64,000 bases of DNA, from the NCBI GenBank assembly GCA_948099385.1, contig CANUEZ040000047.1:29592501-29656500 (forward strand). Reading direction: 5' to 3'. Shown here in pieces: positions 63,967 to 64,000 of the stretch (position 1 is the stretch's first letter; every line of letters starts with the position of its first letter). This DNA comes from Fasciola hepatica. Its lineage: Eukaryota; Platyhelminthes; Trematoda; Plagiorchiida; Fasciolidae. The translations under genes and the position numbers were made by a program. The notes beneath the pieces are model-generated. The model searched no databases. It was not told where the DNA came from and saw only the letters and a program-made list of their open reading frames with translations.

Positions 63967-64000
63967 TTTTTGACAACTGTGAGTTCCACGTTATTCATAT

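Overview
The window looks like nuclear DNA of a flatworm, most likely a trematode and perhaps a schistosome relative. This is inference from content. The dominant repeat has the architecture of the Sm-alpha/Sj-alpha type schistosome repeats (tRNA-like Pol III promoter followed by a hammerhead ribozyme domain). The flank carries a decayed Penelope-like element with a GIY-YIG domain and a divergent single-exon rhodopsin-type GPCR. Nothing prokaryotic is present: no operons, no Shine-Dalgarno sites and no dense coding.

Region 1, 1 to about 53,033: an uninterrupted head-to-tail satellite of a 403-bp unit. There are 131 full units plus a final partial one, and the array runs off the left edge. Period is exactly 403 bp throughout except one 406-bp unit near 45.9 kb. 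Each unit carries, on the + strand, a Pol III A box and B box, a hammerhead-shaped domain and a TTTT terminator, so it could specify an RNA of roughly 140-150 nt. The hammerhead keeps stems I and III and most of stem II, but two catalytic-core guanines are C in every unit, so it is predicted to be dead. The array has higher-order structure: a near-perfect tandem duplication of 11 units (4,433 bp), one of 6 units (2,418 bp) and an imperfect 12-unit repeat. Variant composition changes around 20.8 kb. The 78-codon antisense frame in each unit starts at TTG and is not considered a gene.

Region 2, about 53.1 to 64 kb: low-density flank. It holds one intact GPCR gene (+ strand, 54,278-55,312), a Penelope-like retroelement remnant (about 56.98-57.53 kb, tail perhaps to 57.9 kb), and a TATA box with 21-bp tandem repeats (58.4-58.55 kb). 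It also holds a GPCR TM1/TM2-like fragment (- strand, 59.2-59.5 kb), an isolated diverged copy of the satellite unit (59.57-59.89 kb), a clear GPCR pseudogene of the same family (- strand, 61.3-62.0 kb), and two possible Ig-like exons at the right end (- strand).

The array's terminal unit and the isolated copy both lose homology just after the same CAATTGCAAATA-like stretch. This suggests the satellite grew from a dispersed SINE-like element with a defined 3' end. The GPCR and its broken relatives look like a small local, lineage-specific receptor family next to the satellite. No search or folding program was run; family assignments rest on motifs read by eye.
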